A stretch of DNA of 64,000 bases from Paenibacillus segetis (GCF_014639155.1 NZ_BMFT01000001.1:682001-746000); one strand, 5' to 3'; numbered from the stretch's first letter, positions 51,006-61,463 are shown. Notes: generated from the sequence alone by a model not told the origin. Program-made: numbers and translations.

Positions 51006-53000
51006 ATGGGAATTACATCATGGGCAGGATTATGGTTCGGCTTAACCATTCCCGTTATTGTGCTGATGTATTTGTTCAAGCGAAAGTATATCGACACGAT
51101 CGTTCCCAGCCATCTGCTCTGGAATCGCGTCTTACGGAATATTGAAGCGAATCGTCCGTGGCAGAAGCTCCAAAATCGATTGCTGCTGTGGTTACAGTTA
51201 TTGGTTGCCGCGCTGCTTGTATTTGCGCTGATGCTGCCCTTCGTCTGGGTCCATGGCAAAGCACAGGGCCATACGATTATTATTGCTGATACGTCGGCCA
51301 GCATGAGCGCAATATGGGATGGAGCACTAAAGAATCAAGAGGATTCAGTAACCCGTTTGACTGAAATGAAGAAGCAATTGATTAAGTATACGGATTCGCT
51401 TGATCAAGGAAGTGAAGTAACACTTCTGAAGCTTGGAAGTGAACCGCAGGTGTTGTTATCACGAGAGCATGATGAAAAGGTTTTAAAGAAAGTGATTGAA
51501 GCCTTATCTATCGATTATGGTAAAGCAGCTTATAGAGAGGCACTATCACTGGCGGCTGCATTGTCGCGAGATGACTCAAAGGCCAGGGTTGTTCTATATA
51601 CGGATGGGGAATGGAGTGAATCTTCAGCGGACATTGTCTTTGATGCTCCAGTAGAGATGGTCTCCTTGAACTCAAGCAATGTTGCTGTGGTGAATGTGGC
51701 AATTGAACAATTTGGCGTCAAATACGATTCGAATTCTACTGAAGGTGCCGGGGTAGCGGTTATTCGCAATTATGGTACATCACAAGTGAAAGTTACTCTA
51801 GATTTGTATGGGGATGGGAAACTAACTGCTTCTAAACAATTAGTAGTTGAGAGTGGCAAACGGATGACGATGTCATTCGCTGGGTTACCTGTTGCGGACA
51901 TCTATAAGCTCAAACTAAGTCCAGACGATGAGTATGCTCCTGATAATGAGGCCTTTGCATTTCGAGAGCAAGGGGGAGCGCCAAATGTATTGCTTATTTC
52001 CTCAGGAAATCTGTTTTTGGAGAAAGCGTTGCAGCTCTCTGGAGCTAGGGTGACCTTAATGGGTCCCGATTCGAGTTCATCCTCTGATGACGAAGGTGAG
52101 GCTGGAAATACCAGTACGCGTAAATTACCATCTCTGTCTCCTGATATCGTAATTGTTGATGGTGAGGCTCCAGCATTTATCAAGCAGACTCCTTGGGCTG
52201 AACTATTGCGTGATACACCGCTGTGGACTTTGGGGGGGCAAGGAGAAGTAGTCCAACCTACCCGGGGAGAAATGAAGGTAGAGAATCATCCGGTAACCCG
52301 TTATTTATCGCTAACAGAACCGCCGGCTGGAGAACTTCAGGACGAGGAAGTACCAGCGTGGGCCAAGCCTATTCTAACAATGGACGGGCTACCTGTGATG
52401 TATGCTGGAACGGAAGCGGGAGTTCCGCGATTAAGATTTCTCTTCACGCTAGAAGAAGGGGATTTACCTTTGCGGCCAGAGTTTCCGATCCTTGTGAATA
52501 ATGCTGTTCAGTGGCTTCAATCAGGTAAAATGACTGGACTTGGTCGTGTAACGGCTGGATCCATCATAGACATTCCTGTATCTGCGTCAGCTGTTGAAGC
52601 TTCTTGGATACCTATTGATGGTTATGCAATAGCAGTGGGAGCAAAGTCTATACCGGCTAGACAAAGTGATCAATATATAGCTTCAGAGCAGGAGAGTCCG
52701 GGAATACCTGGATTATGGCGGTTTGTATCGAAGAGTGAAGATGGTACGGATCTGCCCGAATTCAGTGTAGAGGTAACTGCTGATTCACGAGAGTCAGTCA
52801 TTCAGAGTGCGGAGCCTCTTCAATTAAGCAGATCGGATGGTACAGTGGTCGTCGATGGAGACGACATAGGAGATAACCCATCAGGTAATGAAAGTATGCA
52901 ATTGAAATCGCGATTATCATTGGTGTATCTCCTAGCGTGGCTAGCATTGCTTGTTATTTTAGTGGAGTGGGGGGTGTATCAGCGTGGGCGTTCAATTTGA
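51006..53000 (+). CDS. BatA-like membrane protein with a von Willebrand A domain
   Basis: The ATG at 51006 follows AGGAGGGG, giving 664 residues. A BatA-type N-terminus (AGLWFGLTIPVIVLMYLFKRKY) and a second helix (LLLWLQLLVAALLVFALMLPFV) precede a vWA domain with MIDAS IADTSASMS (about residue 98-106) and LYTDGEWSES. A long beta-rich ectodomain follows, and a C-terminal helix LVYLLAWLALLVILVEWGVY anchors it. The vWA domain faces the outside or the membrane side. Its 3' end overlaps the next gene by 17 bases. Confidence 0.85.
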   Translation: MGITSWAGLWFGLTIPVIVLMYLFKRKYIDTIVPSHLLWNRVLRNIEANRPWQKLQNRLLLWLQLLVAALLVFALMLPFVWVHGKAQGHTIIIADTSASMSAIWDGALKNQEDSVTRLTEMKKQLIKYTDSLDQGSEVTLLKLGSEPQVLLSREHDEKVLKKVIEALSIDYGKAAYREALSLAAALSRDDSKARVVLYTDGEWSESSADIVFDAPVEMVSLNSSNVAVVNVAIEQFGVKYDSNSTEGAGVAVIRNYGTSQVKVTLDLYGDGKLTASKQLVVESGKRMTMSFAGLPVADIYKLKLSPDDEYAPDNEAFAFREQGGAPNVLLISSGNLFLEKALQLSGARVTLMGPDSSSSSDDEGEAGNTSTRKLPSLSPDIVIVDGEAPAFIKQTPWAELLRDTPLWTLGGQGEVVQPTRGEMKVENHPVTRYLSLTEPPAGELQDEEVPAWAKPILTMDGLPVMYAGTEAGVPRLRFLFTLEEGDLPLRPEFPILVNNAVQWLQSGKMTGLGRVTAGSIIDIPVSASAVEASWIPIDGYAIAVGAKSIPARQSDQYIASEQESPGIPGLWRFVSKSEDGTDLPEFSVEVTADSRESVIQSAEPLQLSRSDGTVVVDGDDIGDNPSGNESMQLKSRLSLVYLLAWLALLVILVEWGVYQRGRSI

Positions 53001-55872
53001 TCATCCTTGGTTGCTACTACTCTTGATACCATTCGCTGTTGGTGCCGTATATGGGTATCGAGCTGATTTTAGATTAATTGGGGGACGGAAGAAGTGGGCT
53101 GTCGCTCTACGTGCGTCGATCATTCTACTGCTTGTTCTTCTGCTTGCCGGATTGCGCACTTATACACTGGTCAAAGATAAAGAAGTTGTCTTCTTAAGTG
53201 ATCGGTCCTCTAGTATGCGAGAATTAAGCTCCGTTTCCTCGTGGATTGCGACCGCCGGCGAAGGGAAAGGTACGCAGGATAAAGTCGGGGCTGTATCTGT
53301 GGGCCTTGATGCCGTTGTAGAAAAAAACTTAGACTACTCGCCTCTCACAGATGGCTCCTTTGGAGGAGAGGTCGGATCTGGATTTACTTATTTAGAGAAA
53401 GGTCTACAACTTGCAGGGAGTCTGTTCGGAGGTCAAGGGAATCGTCACGTTGTCCTGATCTCGGACGGAGAAGAAAATGTGGGAGAAGTCTTAAATGGAG
53501 CCAAGCTGCTGAAAGAACGGGGAATTACGATTGATGTACTTCCGTATATCCAACCTGATCGTAAGGACGCTGCGGTTGAAGCATTTCAAGTTCCGCAGAA
53601 GCTGTTCCTTGCAGAATCTTTTACGTTTGAAGTATTGATTAGAAGCACCTTTTCCGGTAATGGAGAACTTCGCCTTTATGAAGATAATACGGAAATCGGA
53701 CGGAAGACCGTTTCGTTAGAGCCAGGAGAAAATCGGTATGCGCTCCAAGGAGTGGCTAAAGCTCCCGGACTCCATCGATATCGAGCAGAAATTTTCACGG
53801 AAGGGGACGAGCAGTCGGCAAATAATGTAAATTACGCTTTTACCCGTGTGACAGGTAGTCCCAAGGTGCTGATTGTAGAAGGTAAGAGTGGAACCTCCTC
53901 TAATCTGGAGAATGTTCTTCAATCGGGTTTGATCGATTACTCCGTTATGGAACCAACGATGCTCCCCTCTGAGATAGCTAAGTATGCTGCATATGACAGT
54001 ATTATTTTTAATAACGTCTCGGGTGATCAAGTCGGGGGTAAGCAGATGGAACTGATCGAAGCAGCCGTTCGTTCCTACGGAATTGGGTTTGTGATGGTTG
54101 GCGGCGAGGATAGCTATGGCATGGGTGGATATTTCAAGACACCGATCGAGAAATTGCTTCCCGTATCGATGGAATTGGAAGGGAAAAGAGAGGTTCCATC
54201 CCTGGGGCTTATTCTCGTCATTGACCGTTCCGGCAGCATGTCAGGTGACAAGATCGAGCTTGCCAAGGAATCGGCTATGCGAACCGTCGAACTACTACGA
54301 GCCAAGGATACGGTGGGGGTTGTTGCGTTTGATGATAAGCCCTGGTGGGTCGTGGAACCACAAAAATTAGATAATAAAGATAATGTCATCGCGCAGATTA
54401 ATAGTATACCGAGTGCAGGAGGGACGGATATTTTCCCAGCGGTTTCAGAAGCTACTGAGAAAATGTTGACCATTTCGGCGCAACGCAAACATATTATTTT
54501 GCTTACGGATGGGCAGTCAGCGAGAACTTCGGCCTATAATGACCTCTTAAGCACAATGAATGATGAGAAGATCACGATGTCTACTGTTGCAGTCGGTGAT
54601 GATGCAGATGTTCAGTTACTACAATCTTTAGCACAAGATGCTAAAGGGCGATATTACCTTGTTAAGGATGCAACAACATTACCGGCGATATTTAGCCGGG
54701 AAGCAGCGTTAATAGCTAGAACTTATATTGTAGATAAACCTTTTGTCCCATCACTTGTACAACCAGGGGATTGGCGGGAGCTGCTCTCAGGTGGTTTACC
54801 CACGGTTTACGGTTATGTAGCAACGACGCCTAAATCGACAGCACAGACGGTATTGTCAAGCCCCGAACCCGATCCTTTGCTTGCCAGATGGCAATATGGG
54901 TCAGGTCGGAGCGTGGCTTGGACTAGTGATTTGAGCGGGAAATGGTCACGAGATTGGGTGGCGTGGAACAAGTTCTCTGATATGTTCACTGAGATGGTGA
55001 AGTGGACGTTTCCGCAATTTACGGCTTCACCTTATGATGTGAATACGGTGGTGAAGGGGAATGAGGTTCATTTTGAAGTGAAGGTGGAAAGCGATACCTC
55101 ACCGGAGGAGCTTGAAGCGGTAATTGCTGGTGAGGATGCAACAGAAGAGAGGATTCCATTAATTCAAAGCTCACCAGGGATCTACACAGGAGTTATGGAG
55201 GTTCGTAATCCAGGATCTTTTCTGATTAATTTGCAGGGGAAGTCGGAAGGAGAAGTTATCGATGGGGGTACGGGGACAGGGTTCGTTATCCCTTATTCAC
55301 CAGAATATCGTTTGAATGTTGAGGATTCACAGAAGAAGCTACAGCAACTTGCGGAGCTTACGGGTGGCAGGATGTTGTCTTGGGAAGATCCGCAAGCAGT
55401 CTTCCAATTCAACACTAAGCCTTATAAATCCCTCCGCAATTGGGACTACGCGCTGCTAGTCGCCGCGCTGATGCTGTGGCTCGCTGACATCGCTGTGCGC
55501 CGTCTGGCGTTGCCATGGGGCCGCATGGCGGAGGCGCTGCTCGCCGCCATGCCTTGGCGCCGCCGCGCTAGCATGCGAGCGGCGGCTGGGTCCGGGCAGC
55601 CCGGCGCGTCCGCAGAGCCGGACGCCGGGCTCGCCCGCCTTGCGGCGCGGAAGTCCCGCACCGCGGCCTTCTACGGCGGCGATGGCGGGGACGCCACCAC
55701 GCCGCCGGCTGCGGTGCGCGCTGATGCGAAGCCACGCGCGCAAACTCCGCCAACGGCTTCCCCTCCGCAGGAGGGGGCCGGGCGGAACAACGGCAGCGGC
55801 ACGGAAGATGCCGCGCCAGGGGCAGAGCGGCTTGGCCGCCTGCTGGAGGCCAAGCGGCGTGGCAAGCGCTAG
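52984..55872 (+). CDS. Large double von Willebrand A / GATase-like membrane protein
   Basis: The 962-residue protein starts at GTG 52984. After two N-terminal helices it has a first vWA-like domain with a degenerate MIDAS DRSSSM at residues 73-78 and LISDGEENVGE. A GATase-1-like fold follows (SPKVLIVEGKSG to GIGFVMVGGEDSYGMGGYF, about 290-380), then a canonical vWA domain with DRSGSMSG (D414) and AGGTDIF and LLTDGQS (about 507). A beta-rich C-terminal ectodomain leads to a final helix. The terminal 120 residues form a cytoplasmic Ala/Arg/Pro-rich tail from a sharply GC-rich stretch. This domain order occurs in MoxR operons of unknown role. It is the last gene of the operon. Confidence 0.85.
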   Translation: MGVQFDHPWLLLLLIPFAVGAVYGYRADFRLIGGRKKWAVALRASIILLLVLLLAGLRTYTLVKDKEVVFLSDRSSSMRELSSVSSWIATAGEGKGTQDKVGAVSVGLDAVVEKNLDYSPLTDGSFGGEVGSGFTYLEKGLQLAGSLFGGQGNRHVVLISDGEENVGEVLNGAKLLKERGITIDVLPYIQPDRKDAAVEAFQVPQKLFLAESFTFEVLIRSTFSGNGELRLYEDNTEIGRKTVSLEPGENRYALQGVAKAPGLHRYRAEIFTEGDEQSANNVNYAFTRVTGSPKVLIVEGKSGTSSNLENVLQSGLIDYSVMEPTMLPSEIAKYAAYDSIIFNNVSGDQVGGKQMELIEAAVRSYGIGFVMVGGEDSYGMGGYFKTPIEKLLPVSMELEGKREVPSLGLILVIDRSGSMSGDKIELAKESAMRTVELLRAKDTVGVVAFDDKPWWVVEPQKLDNKDNVIAQINSIPSAGGTDIFPAVSEATEKMLTISAQRKHIILLTDGQSARTSAYNDLLSTMNDEKITMSTVAVGDDADVQLLQSLAQDAKGRYYLVKDATTLPAIFSREAALIARTYIVDKPFVPSLVQPGDWRELLSGGLPTVYGYVATTPKSTAQTVLSSPEPDPLLARWQYGSGRSVAWTSDLSGKWSRDWVAWNKFSDMFTEMVKWTFPQFTASPYDVNTVVKGNEVHFEVKVESDTSPEELEAVIAGEDATEERIPLIQSSPGIYTGVMEVRNPGSFLINLQGKSEGEVIDGGTGTGFVIPYSPEYRLNVEDSQKKLQQLAELTGGRMLSWEDPQAVFQFNTKPYKSLRNWDYALLVAALMLWLADIAVRRLALPWGRMAEALLAAMPWRRRASMRAAAGSGQPGASAEPDAGLARLAARKSRTAAFYGGDGGDATTPPAAVRADAKPRAQTPPTASPPQEGAGRNNGSGTEDAAPGAERLGRLLEAKRRGKR

Positions 55873-55945
55873 TATAACTAGCCCGCACACGCCCCTCGCC
55901 ACGAGTTAAGCCGCCGCTATTACAGCATTATGCAGCTATACACTA

Positions 55946-55968
55946 GAAAAACGCCGCTTGGCGTTTTT
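55946..55968 (+). terminator. Bidirectional terminator at the end of the MoxR operon
   Basis: AAAAACGCC pairs perfectly with GGCGTTTTT around a GCTT loop. Confidence 0.85.
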
Positions 55969-56015
55969 CTTACTATTCTAAAGCATAAATTCAATTAACC
56001 TCTCATTTAAGTGAC

Positions 56016-56197
56016 TATAGTACAACTAAATCTGAACTATTTTTGCTGATGCTCGATTTAATTGCACAAAGTACAACTAATTTCTAGGAAACCGTCTATT
56101 TTTAGCACATATTATTAGATTAATTGCACTATATGCAACTAATTCTCGCTTTCACAAAGTTACTATTGAAATATAAGTGTACTTTGTACAACTATTT
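56016..56197 (+). repeat. Degenerate repeats of a TTGCAC/GTACAACTA unit in the spacer before tkt
   Basis: The 650-base gap between the MoxR operon and tkt holds four related units: TATAGTACAACTAAA (56016), ATTGCACAAAGTACAACTAA (56061), ATTGCACTATATGCAACTAA (56123) and GTACTTTGTACAACTA (56179). They are spaced 50-60 bases apart. No gene fits. The remainder of the gap to 56524 is AT-rich and holds only a TACAAT-like -10 element near 56415. Confidence 0.6.
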
Positions 56198-56524
56198 AAC
56201 GAGTTAGGTAGGTATGCTCGTATCATGGTGCTCTATAACGACGAATTGCGTAGATATGTTAAGTAAGTACTTAGCACCTTCTTCACATGTGTATAAAATG
56301 AGTTCTTTTCGGGGCAGGGTATGGGATAAGTAGAAAATTAGGTTCTCTTTGCTTTGGATTGGTTATTAGTCTTAAAAGTACAGAAAAGCATATGGAAATG
56401 ATGTTATTGAAGTGGTACAATAGATAAAGTCGAAATGATCTTTTCAAATTGAATGTTTTGATTTAATGATTGAGTGTATATTTTAAAAAAACAGTTAGCT
56501 TTCAATTCTAAGGAGGAAACTAGC

Positions 56525-58549
56525 ATGCCACTTTCAGACAACAACAACATTGACAACCTGTCGATTACCACGATTCGTACGTTGGCGATCGATGCAATCG
56601 AGAAAGCAAATTCCGGTCACCCTGGTATGCCGATGGGTTCGGCACCAATGGGTTATCAATTGTTCGCAAAAACGATGAATCATAATCCGGATCACCCAAC
56701 TTGGATCAATCGCGACCGTTTCGTATTGTCCGCAGGTCATGGTTCAATGTTGCTTTACAGCTTGCTACACCTAAGTGGATACGATCTTCCAATGGAAGAG
56801 CTTAAGCAATTCCGTCAATGGGGAAGTAAAACTCCAGGACATCCGGAGTTCGGCCACACAGCAGGTGTTGATGCGACAACAGGTCCACTAGGACAAGGTA
56901 TAGCAATGGCTGTTGGGATGGCACTTGCTGAGACTCAGTTAGCTGCAACTTACAATAAAGACGATTTTAAGATTGTTGATCATTATACGTACGGCATTTG
57001 CGGCGACGGAGATTTGATGGAGGGTGTTGCTAGTGAAGCGGCTTCCCTTGCGGGTCACCTGAAGCTAGGCAAATTGATCTTCCTGTATGATTCCAACGAT
57101 ATCTCACTTGATGGTAAGCTGAACCTCAGCTTCTCTGAAGATGTAGGTAAACGTTTCGAAGCTTATGGCTGGCAAACCCTTCGCGTTGAGGATGGTAATG
57201 ACTTGGCGGCGATTGAAGCGGCGATTGCTGAAGCAAAAAGCGATACGACTCGTCCAACATTGATCGAAGTGAAGACCGTCATCGGTTACGGAAGCCCGAA
57301 CAAACAAGGTAAAGGTGGACACGGTGGTACTCACGGTTCTCCGCTAGGTTCGGAAGAAGCGAAGTTGACGAAGGAATTTTACAAATGGGTATCTGAAGAA
57401 GATTTCTTTGTTCCAGAAGAAGTTCGCGAGCATTTTGCCAAAGTTAAAGAGCGCGGAATTGCAGCTAACCAAGCATGGGATGAGTCTTTTGCAAAATACA
57501 AAGCTCAATATCCAGAACTTGCGGCGCAATTCGAAACGGCTATCACTGGCGATCTGCCTGCTGCATGGGATGCAGACCTTCCGAAATATAGTGCAGAAGA
57601 CAAAGCGGTATCCACTCGTGTTGCTTCCGGTAATGCGCTTAATGGATTAGCTGGACGTGTACCACAACTTCTTGGTGGATCTGCCGACCTTGAAAGCTCC
57701 ACAATGACCCATCTGAAAGGGTTGACGGTTTATAACTCTGAGAACCGTGATGGACGCAACTTGTATTATGGTGTTCGTGAATTCGGTATGGCAGCTGCAA
57801 TGAATGGTATTGCACTTCATAGTGGACTCAAAATTTTCGGAGGAACGTTCTTCGTATTTACAGACTACCTTCGTCCGGCGATTCGTCTGGCTTCCATCAT
57901 GAAACTGCCGGTAACTTACGTGCTTACACATGATAGTATTGCGGTTGGTGAAGATGGCCCTACACATGAGCCAATCGAACAGCTTGCTTCCTTGCGGATT
58001 ATCCCAGGTCTGACTGTTATTCGTCCTGCTGACGGTAACGAGACGTCTGCTGCTTGGGCATATTCTGTTGAGAATAAAGATAACCCTGTAGCTCTCGTGT
58101 TGACTCGTCAGAACCTACCTATTCTTGAGAAGAGTGCGGAGCTAGCACGTGAAGGCGTAAAACGTGGTGGATATGTAATCTCTGATGCCAAAGATGGTAA
58201 CCCAGTAGCGCAAATCATTGCTTCTGGTTCTGAAGTTCAACTTGCTGTGAAAGCTCAAGCTGCTTTGGCAGAAGAAGGCATTCATGTTCGCGTAATTAGC
58301 TTGCCGAGCTGGGATCTATTCGATAAACAGGATCAAGCTTATAAAGATTCCGTTATTCTTCCAAGCGTTAAAGCTCGTGTTGCTGTGGAAATGGCTCATC
58401 CATTTGGCTGGGAGCGTTATACTGGCGAGAAGGGTTCCGTTATCGGCATCGACATCTTCGGCGCATCTGCACCTGGGGATAAAGTCATTGAAGAGTATGG
58501 CTTTACAGTGGCAAATGTAGTAAACCATGTGAAAGAACAATTGAAATAA
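56525..58549 (+). CDS. tkt: Transketolase
   Basis: The ATG at 56525 lies eight bases after AAGGAGG, giving 674 residues, the usual length. N-terminal TPP-binding motifs include [37 protein letters not shown], the [20 protein letters not shown]ly-Asp-Gly site and [10 protein letters not shown]. The middle domain has [19 protein letters not shown] and [16 protein letters not shown], and the C-terminal domain closes the fold. It transfers two-carbon units in the pentose phosphate pathway. It stands alone with a nucleoside phosphorylase-like gene behind it. Confidence 0.97.
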   Translation: MPLSDNNNIDNLSITTIRTLAIDAIEKANSGHPGMPMGSAPMGYQLFAKTMNHNPDHPTWINRDRFVLSAGHGSMLLYSLLHLSGYDLPMEELKQFRQWGSKTPGHPEFGHTAGVDATTGPLGQGIAMAVGMALAETQLAATYNKDDFKIVDHYTYGICGDGDLMEGVASEAASLAGHLKLGKLIFLYDSNDISLDGKLNLSFSEDVGKRFEAYGWQTLRVEDGNDLAAIEAAIAEAKSDTTRPTLIEVKTVIGYGSPNKQGKGGHGGTHGSPLGSEEAKLTKEFYKWVSEEDFFVPEEVREHFAKVKERGIAANQAWDESFAKYKAQYPELAAQFETAITGDLPAAWDADLPKYSAEDKAVSTRVASGNALNGLAGRVPQLLGGSADLESSTMTHLKGLTVYNSENRDGRNLYYGVREFGMAAAMNGIALHSGLKIFGGTFFVFTDYLRPAIRLASIMKLPVTYVLTHDSIAVGEDGPTHEPIEQLASLRIIPGLTVIRPADGNETSAAWAYSVENKDNPVALVLTRQNLPILEKSAELAREGVKRGGYVISDAKDGNPVAQIIASGSEVQLAVKAQAALAEEGIHVRVISLPSWDLFDKQDQAYKDSVILPSVKARVAVEMAHPFGWERYTGEKGSVIGIDIFGASAPGDKVIEEYGFTVANVVNHVKEQLK

Positions 58550-58580
58550 GAATGAAGCACTTTTGAGGGGGAGTGGGGAC

Positions 58581-58892
58581 ATGTCGCAATTCAGTAATGT
58601 AACTGTAGACAAATCGGCTAACATTTATTTTGAAGGCAAAGTAACGAGTCGGAGCGTATGGCTGCAGGATGGAAGCAAAATTACACTTGGAATTATGCTG
58701 CCTGGAGCATACGAGTTTGGTACGGATTCGGTGGAAGTAATGGAAATCCTGTCTGGAGATTTGAAGGTATTACTTCCTGGCCAAAGTGAATGGTTAGAGA
58801 TCCAAGGTCAAGGGACGTTCACCGTCCCTGCCCACACCTCCTTTAAGTTGGAAGTGCGCACTGTGACTGACTATTGCTGTTCCTATAGTTAA
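58581..58892 (+). CDS. ppnP: Pyrimidine/purine nucleoside phosphorylase, PpnP (YaiE) family
   Basis: The 103-residue cupin-fold protein begins SQFSNVTVDKSANIYFEGKV and includes LGIMLPGAYEFGT, VMEILSGDLKVLLPG, TFTVPAHTSFKLEV and VTDYCCSYS, the family pattern of PpnP. The enzyme cleaves nucleosides to base and ribose-1-phosphate. The start is ATG 58581 with GAGGGGGAG upstream, 31 bases after tkt, so it is probably co-transcribed with it. That fits the release of pentose phosphates. Confidence 0.88.
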   Translation: MSQFSNVTVDKSANIYFEGKVTSRSVWLQDGSKITLGIMLPGAYEFGTDSVEVMEILSGDLKVLLPGQSEWLEIQGQGTFTVPAHTSFKLEVRTVTDYCCSYS

Positions 58893-58925
58893 GGGGAGCG
58901 TAACCAGTAACTAAGCAGATAGACC

Positions 58926-58970
58926 AAAGGCAGATACCAGCGGGTACCGCTGTATCTGCCTTTTTCTTTT
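58926..58970 (+). terminator. Terminator after ppnP
   Basis: AAAGGCAGATAC pairs with GTATCTGCCTTT, with an inner AGCGGGTACCGCT palindrome, followed by TTTTTC. Confidence 0.85.
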
Positions 58971-59004
58971 AAGATATAGACCCATATTATCTTTAGACTA
59001 CCGC

Positions 59005-59901
59005 TTAAAGTTGTTTGCCACCCATCGTTTGTCCAATCCAAGACTCATAGATCTTCACGACGGAGGAAAGATCTTCGTCGCCATATCCCTCAGTCTGACC
59101 GGCTTGGAACAAACTCTTAGCCAGATTTAACATCGGGGATGGGATACTGGATTCGTCCGTTAGTGAAGAAGCAAGTTTGAGGTCTTTTAGCATAAGCGCT
59201 AGGGAGAACTGATTGGTGAAATCATGATCAATAATTTTACGTCCTTTAAGCTCTGCGGCTTTGCTACCTGCCGATCCAAGTTGAACGAGCTCTAGGAAAG
59301 CATCACCAGGAAGACCGGATTTGGCTGCAATGGCGAAGCCCTCAGCAAGTGCCAAATTGTTAATACCGACGATCGTGTTATGTGCTAGTTTAGCAACTGC
59401 ACCAGTGCCGTTAGGTCCCATATGAAGTACCTTTTTGCCAAGGGTATCAAAGATATCCTGTTGTGCTGCTAACGTCGTTGTATCTCCACCTACCATGAAG
59501 ACAAGTGTGCCACTGATCGCAGCCGGAGAGCTTCCTGTTACAGGAGCATCAAGGAATGCGCAGCCAAGTTTTTGAATCTTGTCAGCAAGCTGCTTCACTA
59601 GCGCTGGTGAAATGGTGCTGCAGTCTATAACTGTCGCTCCAGAACGGAGTCCTGTCAGCAGGCCATCTTCCCCTTCATATACAGCGATGATTGAAGTGTC
59701 GTCACTAACCATCGTGATGACCGTGTCAGCAGTACTAGCAGCTTCTCTAGGTGTGGTAGCTATAAATGCACCTTGCTCAGCTAAAGCTTCACTTTTGGCG
59801 CGGGAACGGTTGTATACAATGACTTCATAGCCTTGTTTCAAAAGATTGGCCGCCATAGGGGCACCCATTGTGCCGAGTCCAATAAATCCGATTTTTTTCA
59901 A
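59005..59901 (-). CDS. NAD(P)-dependent beta-hydroxyacid dehydrogenase
   Basis: I prefer the TTG at 59901 because GAGGTG lies six bases upstream; a GTG at 59910 would overlap that site. The 298-residue protein opens KKIGFIGLGTMGAPMAANLL, the dinucleotide-binding motif with the family's GLGxMGxxMAxNL signature. It contains FLDAPVTGSSPAAISGTLVFMVGG and the catalytic lysine region GTGAVAKLAHNTIVGINNLALAEG. It resembles 3-hydroxyisobutyrate and tartronate semialdehyde dehydrogenases; the exact substrate is unknown. The gene lies opposite pgi, divergently transcribed. Confidence 0.9.
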   Translation of the reverse strand: MKKIGFIGLGTMGAPMAANLLKQGYEVIVYNRSRAKSEALAEQGAFIATTPREAASTADTVITMVSDDTSIIAVYEGEDGLLTGLRSGATVIDCSTISPALVKQLADKIQKLGCAFLDAPVTGSSPAAISGTLVFMVGGDTTTLAAQQDIFDTLGKKVLHMGPNGTGAVAKLAHNTIVGINNLALAEGFAIAAKSGLPGDAFLELVQLGSAGSKAAELKGRKIIDHDFTNQFSLALMLKDLKLASSLTDESSIPSPMLNLAKSLFQAGQTEGYGDEDLSSVVKIYESWIGQTMGGKQL

Positions 59902-59976
59902 AACAGTCACCTCAATCTAGAAATTGAACAGCATTTAATTATTTTATCATGTGTGGTGGATACTGTATATTGTGCC

Positions 59977-60005
59977 TTGTCTTCATTTGAAATTTACAGT
60001 ATCCT
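59977..60005 (+). promoter_or_regulatory. Likely promoter of pgi
   Basis: TTGTCT at 59977 and TATCCT at 60000-60005 are 17 bases apart and lie 60 bases before the pgi start. Confidence 0.5.
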
Positions 60006-60067
60006 AGTTTTAATGAGGATAGGCAGTGAGATTATATAAATATAATTAGATGGAGGTTTTTATTGTA

Positions 60068-61423
60068 ATGTCTAACAAAGTGACGTTTGATTACAGCAAA
60101 GCCCTACAATTTGTTGGTCAACATGAAGTAGATTATCTTGCGGAGTCCATTCGAATTGCTCATGAGCAATTACATAATGGTACGGGAACAGGTTCAGATT
60201 ATCTAGGTTGGATCGATCTTCCAACTGCCTATGATAAAGAAGAATTTGCTCGTATTCAGCAAGCAGCTTCCAAGATCCAAAGCGACTCTGAGGTACTGAT
60301 TGTTATCGGTATTGGTGGTTCTTATCTGGGTGCTCGTGCAGCCATCGAATCATTGTCTCATTCGTTCTATAATCTTCTTCCTAAGGACAAACGCAAAACC
60401 CCGGAAATTTATTTTGCAGGTAACAACATCAGCTCGACTTATGTGAACCATTTGCTCGATTTGATCGAAGGTAAAGATTTCTCCGTTAACGTCATTTCCA
60501 AATCAGGTACAACAACTGAGCCTGCTATCGCTTTCCGTATTTTCCGTGCAGCATTGGAGAAGAAATATGGTAAAGAAGAAGCTCGCAAACGGATCTATGC
60601 AACAACAGACCGCGAGAAGGGTGCACTCAAGAAATTAGCTGACGAGGAAGGTTATGAGACGTTTATTATTCCTGATGATGTAGGTGGACGGTACTCCGTA
60701 CTTACACCAGTGGGTCTCTTGCCAATCGCAACAGCGGGCATTAACATCGAAGAAATGATGCAAGGTGCGGCTGAAGCAGCCAAAGAATATAGCAATCCTA
60801 ACGTGGCTGAGAATGCCAGTTACCAATATGCAGCCGTTCGTAATGCCTTGTACCGCAAAGGCAAAGTAACGGAAATTCTTGTGAACTATGAACCATCTCT
60901 TCACTATGTATCGGAATGGTGGAAACAACTTTTCGGTGAAAGTGAAGGTAAGGACTATAAAGGTATTTTCCCAGCAGCCGTAGACTTCTCAACGGATTTG
61001 CACTCGATGGGACAATTCATTCAAGAAGGTAACCGGAATATCTTTGAAACGGTAATCCAAGTTACTGAAGTACCAAGCCATATCACGATTGAATCCGATC
61101 CAGCTGACCTGGATGGATTGAATTTCCTTGAAGGCAAGACGCTTGATTTTGTTAATAAGAAGGCATTCCAAGGTACATTGCTTGCTCATACCGATGGTCA
61201 GGTTCCAAATTTGGTTGTCAATGTTCAAGATTTGACTCCTCATTCATTTGGATATCTGGTATACTTCTTTGAAAAAGCTTGTGGCATCAGCGGATACCTC
61301 ATGGGTGTTAACCCATTTGATCAACCTGGTGTGGAAGCTTATAAGAAAAATATGTTCGCATTACTTGGTAAACCAGGTTATGAAAAGGAAAAAGCGGAGC
61401 TTGAATCCCGACTTTCCGAATAA
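60068..61423 (+). CDS. pgi: Glucose-6-phosphate isomerase
   Basis: The ATG at 60068 follows GGAGGT ten bases upstream, giving 451 residues, the size of the Bacillus enzyme. [40 protein letters not shown] and [17 protein letters not shown] (active-site and phosphosugar-binding signatures) are present. The enzyme interconverts glucose-6-phosphate and fructose-6-phosphate. The gene looks monocistronic with its own promoter and terminator-like hairpin. Confidence 0.97.
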   Translation: MSNKVTFDYSKALQFVGQHEVDYLAESIRIAHEQLHNGTGTGSDYLGWIDLPTAYDKEEFARIQQAASKIQSDSEVLIVIGIGGSYLGARAAIESLSHSFYNLLPKDKRKTPEIYFAGNNISSTYVNHLLDLIEGKDFSVNVISKSGTTTEPAIAFRIFRAALEKKYGKEEARKRIYATTDREKGALKKLADEEGYETFIIPDDVGGRYSVLTPVGLLPIATAGINIEEMMQGAAEAAKEYSNPNVAENASYQYAAVRNALYRKGKVTEILVNYEPSLHYVSEWWKQLFGESEGKDYKGIFPAAVDFSTDLHSMGQFIQEGNRNIFETVIQVTEVPSHITIESDPADLDGLNFLEGKTLDFVNKKAFQGTLLAHTDGQVPNLVVNVQDLTPHSFGYLVYFFEKACGISGYLMGVNPFDQPGVEAYKKNMFALLGKPGYEKEKAELESRLSE

Positions 61424-61463
61424 CGTAGAAGTTTTCTCTTCTTAGGGAGACATAAACGCCAGT

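Noticed and set aside
54114..54488. Reverse-strand 124-codon frame within the large vWA gene
   Set aside because: It is a shadow of the coding strand with no ribosome-binding site or domain.
55446..55909. Several long frames on both strands in the GC-rich tail region
   Set aside because: GC-rich DNA lacks stop codons in all frames. They have no ribosome-binding sites or recognisable domains and lie inside the operon's last gene.
56016..56197. Repeats considered as a CRISPR array
   Set aside because: Units differ from each other, spacing is uneven, and no cas gene is present in the window.
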